From CAZHRJ01 sp964534765 (GTDB lineage: Bacteria; Lindowbacteria; 2-12-FULL-62-27): a stretch of 16,791 bases of DNA. The DNA lies in assembly GCA_964534765.1 (NCBI GenBank), contig CAZHRJ010000063.1, positions 1 to 16,791 on the forward strand. The letters run 5' to 3'. A program made the position numbers and the translations under genes. A model generated the notes under the pieces. It was not told the origin of the DNA. It saw only the letters and a program-made list of their open reading frames with translations, and searched no databases. This document shows, in pieces, positions 14,199 through 16,791 of the stretch. Numbering within the stretch: the stretch's first letter is position 1; each line of letters opens with the position of its first letter.

Positions 14199-14222
14199 TC
14201 GCTAAAAGGAGGAGATTGAGGT

Positions 14223-15251
14223 ATGGCAAGTCCGAAATTTTTGTTGCGAGATATGGAGATGCCCAGAGGAGTCCGCGTGGTGCGGGAGGATAAAGAGACG
14301 TACGGGAGGTTTGAAATTCAGCCTCTTGAGCGAGGATTTGGAACGACATTCGGCAACAGTCTTCGCCGGGTTCTGCTCTCATCCATCGTCGGCGCCGCGG
14401 CATTCGCGATCAAAATATCCACCAAGAGCGGAGCGGCTCCGCATGAGTTCGCGACTTTGAAGGGCGTCGTGACCGATACGTTGAACATCCTGCTCAATAT
14501 CAAATCCCTCCGGCTCAAGATGGACCGGGACGGCGTGGTGGTTCTCAAGGCCGAAAAAAACGGGCCATGCAAGGTCCTCGGGAAGGATTTCATCCCGGAC
14601 GACAAGTCGGTTGAAATCCTGAACGAGGACGTGCTCATCGCCGAAGTATCCGACGGGGGATATTTGAAGATCGAGATCCAGACCCAGCTGGGCCGGGGAT
14701 ACGTCCCGGCTGAAAGTCTCGATCGGAAACTCGAGCCTGGATGGATCGCCGTCGACAGCATCTACACTCCGGTCGACCGCGTGAACTTCGAGATTGAAAA
14801 CACCCGTGTCGGCCAGATCACCGATTACGACAAGCTGATCCTCGATGTCTGGACGGACGGCAGTGTCACTCCGCGCGACGCGATCGGCCAGGCGGCCAAG
14901 ATCATCAAGGACCATATGACGCCGTTCATCAATTTCGAGGAAGAGGAAAAAATCCTCGACGAGGAAATCGAGCTCACGCCCGAGGAAAAACAGCTCCAAA
15001 AAATCCTCGCCATCAGCATCGAGGAACTCGAACTCTCCGTGCGGTCCTACAATTGTCTCAAAAACGCCAACATCCGGTCTCTTGGAGAACTGGCGGCCCG
15101 GTCGGAGGGCGAGATGCTCAAGACCCGGAATTTCGGACGCAAGTCATTGATGGAAATCAAGGACAAGTTGTCTCAGCATAATCTGGAGCTTGGTATGAAG
15201 GGGATATCGCATCTCCTGGTCAAACAGGCCGCTGAAACGGCGGAAACATGA
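14223..15251 (+). CDS. rpoA: DNA-directed RNA polymerase subunit alpha
   Basis: Alpha dimerises to start RNA polymerase assembly, and its C-terminal domain binds UP elements and activators. The 342-residue protein is full length. The N-terminal domain shows TYGRFEIQPLERGFGTTFGNSLRRVLLSSI (about 27-55) and the segments LNILLNIKSLRLKM and VDSIYTPVDRVNFEIENTRVGQITDYDKLILDVWTDGSVTP. An acidic linker (FEEEEKILDEEIELTPEEK) leads to the C-terminal domain from about 264, with ELELSVRSYNCLKNANIRSLGEL, where Arg274 matches the DNA-contacting Arg265 of E. coli, and NFGRKSLMEIKDKL. A strong AAGGAGGAG precedes the ATG. The stop overlaps rplQ by four bases. Confidence 0.98.
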   Translation: MASPKFLLRDMEMPRGVRVVREDKETYGRFEIQPLERGFGTTFGNSLRRVLLSSIVGAAAFAIKISTKSGAAPHEFATLKGVVTDTLNILLNIKSLRLKMDRDGVVVLKAEKNGPCKVLGKDFIPDDKSVEILNEDVLIAEVSDGGYLKIEIQTQLGRGYVPAESLDRKLEPGWIAVDSIYTPVDRVNFEIENTRVGQITDYDKLILDVWTDGSVTPRDAIGQAAKIIKDHMTPFINFEEEEKILDEEIELTPEEKQLQKILAISIEELELSVRSYNCLKNANIRSLGELAARSEGEMLKTRNFGRKSLMEIKDKLSQHNLELGMKGISHLLVKQAAETAET

Positions 15252-15598
15252 AACACGGCGTCAAGCTCAAAAAACTCGGCCGGCCCCGGGCCGCCCGGCA
15301 GGCGCTTCTCAGGAGTCTGGCGACCGCCCTTTTTCGGCACGAGCGGATCACGACCACAGTGCCGAAGGCCAAGGGTCTTCGGCCGTTCGCGGAGCGGCTG
15401 GTGACCTACGCGAAGCGGGGCACCCTGGCATCCCGCCGGCTGGCGCGCCGGTCCATCCAAGACCGGGTCGTGCTGGGCAAGCTCTTCAGTGATATCGGTC
15501 CCCGATACAAGGACCGCAGCGGCGGATACACCCGGATCATGCGGGTCGGCCATCGGCTTGGCGACAACGCTCCAACCGCGATTATCGAACTGGTCTAA
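15248..15598 (+). CDS. rplQ: 50S ribosomal protein L17 (bL17)
   Basis: L17 is a bacterial-specific 50S protein near the tunnel exit. The 116-residue length is normal. It starts MKHGVKLKKLGRPRAARQALLRSLATALFRHERITTTVPKAKGLRPFAERLVTYAKRG, matching the family opening (M-x-H-x-x-x-x-K-L-G-R) and the ERITTT motif, and ends SGGYTRIMRVGHRLGDNAPTAIIELV. The start overlaps the rpoA stop by four bases with only a weak site ahead, implying coupling. It closes the alpha block. Fourteen bases later comes the signalling gene, and no hairpin with a T-run lies between them, so transcription may continue. Confidence 0.98.
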   Translation: MKHGVKLKKLGRPRAARQALLRSLATALFRHERITTTVPKAKGLRPFAERLVTYAKRGTLASRRLARRSIQDRVVLGKLFSDIGPRYKDRSGGYTRIMRVGHRLGDNAPTAIIELV

Positions 15599-15612
15599 AC
15601 GTCCCTTTCTGT

Positions 15613-16740
15613 TTGTCACCCGTGACATCGGATCCGCCGCGCTTGCTACTCGTTGATGACAACGACATCAGCCGTGATGCGTTCCGGATGTCGCTTGTGC
15701 GTGAGGGGTTTTCGGTCGATGCGGTTGCAAGCGGATTTGAGGCGTTAAAACAGGTCGAGGGCAGGACATTCGATCTGGTTCTCCTGGACATTCACATGCC
15801 CGGAATGGACGGATATCAGGTGCTTCGGTCGATCCGGGAAAAGAGTGACGCGTCGGAGTTGCCGGTCATCATGGTGACGGCCCGGGACAGGAGCGAGGAT
15901 GTGGTAAGGGCGCTCGAGTCGGGTGCGAACGACTATGTGACCAAACCGGTCGATTTCCCCGTCGCTCTGGCCCGCATCCGCACCCAGCTGCTCCTGAAGC
16001 AGGCGGTGGCCAGTCTGCGCGAGAGCGAGTCGCAGCTCAAACGCTTAGACGAGATGCGAAACGACTTTATTTCGATGGTCACTCACGAGATCATGTCGCC
16101 CATTTCCATCATCGACGGATCCATCAATTTTTTCAAAGACAGACTCTACGGCCCTTTCAACGATAAATACGATTCCTACATCCAGATCATCGCTCAAAAT
16201 GTGGCTCGACTCCTCCGGCTCGCCAACGACCTGGTTGATCTGACCAAACTCAGTGCCGGGCGATTCTCGATTCAGAAATCCCGGGTCGATTTGAAAAGGG
16301 TCGTCATCACGACCTGTGAGACCCTGCGGCCCCAGGCCGTCTCCCGCGGGATCGACCTTCGGTTTCCGGGCGCGGCCCAGCCCGATGTCTGGATGGAAAT
16401 CGATCCCATCCGGATGGAGCAGGTGGTGACCAACATTGTCCGAAACGCTCTCAAGTTCTCCCAGAGCCGAATAGACGTGATCCTGGAAAAGGACGATGCC
16501 GATGTCCTGGTGGTCGTCGAGGACGACGGGCCCGGGATTGACGCGGATGACCTGCCGAATATATTCGACAAGTTCTATCAGGGCAAGCAGGGCAAGAAAG
16601 TCGAAAGCGGCAGCGGACTGGGACTGGCCATCGTCAAGGGAATAGTCGATGCCCATGGCGGATGTGTCCGGGCGGAGACACGTCCATCCGGCGGCGCCCG
16701 GTTTACGGTGTCCCTGCCGCATCCGGCGTTGGAGTCCTAG
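15613..16740 (+). CDS. Response regulator-histidine kinase fusion (REC-HisKA-HATPase)
   Basis: A soluble signalling protein of 375 residues, with no membrane segment or signal peptide. The receiver domain spans about 10-125: acidic pair D15/D16, phospho-acceptor D59 in LVLLDIHMPGMDG, T89 in MVTA and K111 in TKPVD. A short linker leads to a dimerisation/phosphotransfer domain (about 145-215) with His158 in VTHEIMSP, a variant of the usual SHELRTP box. The ATPase domain (about 265-370) has N278 in the N box, DDGPG at 304-308, the F box IFDKF and the G2 box GSGLGLAI. All catalytic residues look present. TTG 15613 is the longest start; a GTG at 15622 is possible, and neither has a visible ribosome-binding site. 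With the receiver at the N terminus it may work in a phosphorelay with an unlinked sensor. Its stimulus and partner are not visible. Confidence 0.9.
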   Translation: MSPVTSDPPRLLLVDDNDISRDAFRMSLVREGFSVDAVASGFEALKQVEGRTFDLVLLDIHMPGMDGYQVLRSIREKSDASELPVIMVTARDRSEDVVRALESGANDYVTKPVDFPVALARIRTQLLLKQAVASLRESESQLKRLDEMRNDFISMVTHEIMSPISIIDGSINFFKDRLYGPFNDKYDSYIQIIAQNVARLLRLANDLVDLTKLSAGRFSIQKSRVDLKRVVITTCETLRPQAVSRGIDLRFPGAAQPDVWMEIDPIRMEQVVTNIVRNALKFSQSRIDVILEKDDADVLVVVEDDGPGIDADDLPNIFDKFYQGKQGKKVESGSGLGLAIVKGIVDAHGGCVRAETRPSGGARFTVSLPHPALES

Positions 16741-16791
16741 CCGCAGGACTAGCCGCAGGACTAGCCGCAGGACTAGCCGCAGGACTAGCCG
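16741..16791 (+). repeat. 12-bp tandem repeat CCGCAGGACTAG at the window end
   Basis: Four exact copies of CCGCAGGACTAG (16741-16752, 16753-16764, 16765-16776, 16777-16788) are followed by CCG, the beginning of a fifth, where the window stops. The array starts right after the TAG stop of the kinase gene, whose last bases (TCCTAG) resemble a degenerate copy. The unit is a multiple of three, so the kinase frame meets a TAG in every copy. AGTCCT at 16733-16738 and AGGACT at 16745-16750 can form a 6-bp stem. The true array length is unknown, because the sequence ends within it. Units are too short and lack spacers, so it is not a CRISPR array. Confidence 0.95.

Noticed and set aside
14019..14219. 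Plus-strand frame from the end of rpsD into the rpoA leader
   Set aside because: It is a frame-shifted reading of rpsD running into the leader hairpins, with no ribosome-binding site and no recognisable product.
15599..15640. A terminator or promoter between rplQ and the kinase gene
   Set aside because: The 14-base gap has no inverted repeat with a T-run and no recognisable -35/-10 pair.
16741..16791. Terminal repeat as a CRISPR array
   Set aside because: Units are only 12 bp and directly adjoining, without spacers, and no cas gene is present.

Overview
The window is almost wholly one co-directional (+ strand) translation gene cluster. It is the fused S10, spc and alpha ribosomal-protein operons of a bacterium, running from the 3' end of tuf (EF-Tu) through rpsJ to rplQ, followed by a two-component signalling gene and a short tandem repeat at the right edge. 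The DNA is GC-rich (about 60% by eye). Genes are packed tightly: many overlap by 1 or 4 bases, and no gap reaches 100 bases. The window begins inside tuf and ends inside a tandem repeat, which looks like a complete contig, perhaps from a metagenome. The gene order and full-length RpoA, SecY, Adk, Map and IF1 are clearly bacterial. I cannot assign a phylum from sequence alone.

Layout. 1-295: tuf 3' end. 304-4977: S10 block (rpsJ, rplC, rplD, rplW, rplB, rpsS, rplV, rpsC, rplP, rpmC), joined by rpsQ at 4974. 5235-10798: spc block (rplN, rplX, rplE, rpsN of the zinc type, rpsH, rplF, rplR, rpsE, rplO, secY). rpmD (L30), normally between rpsE and rplO, is absent. 10798-12622: adk, map, infA, rpmJ. 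12664-15598: alpha block (rpsM, rpsK, rpsD, rpoA, rplQ). 15613-16740: an orphan-type REC-HisKA-HATPase protein. 16741-16791: four copies of a 12-bp repeat plus the start of a fifth.

Together these genes supply about half of the ribosomal proteins, the translocon pore (SecY), N-terminal methionine removal (Map), initiation factor 1, adenylate kinase and the RNA polymerase alpha subunit. Four small proteins keep their zinc ligands (S14, S4, L24, L36), so the cluster is of the zinc-dependent (C+) type.

The unusual parts are lineage-specific additions and a loss rather than a new system: no rpmD; an S5 with a disordered Arg/Pro/Gly-rich tail of about 80 residues; an L5 with an Ala/Pro/Lys-rich N-terminal extension of about 39 residues; a smaller Gly/Ala tail on L6; an Asp in place of a zinc Cys in the Adk lid; similar G/C-rich hairpins in front of rpsM, rpsK and rpoA; a response-regulator/kinase gene 14 bases behind rplQ; and the terminal 12-bp repeat, which carries an in-frame stop in each unit. 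I found no CRISPR array, insertion sequence, tRNA or rRNA. I see no convincing promoter or intrinsic terminator inside the cluster.
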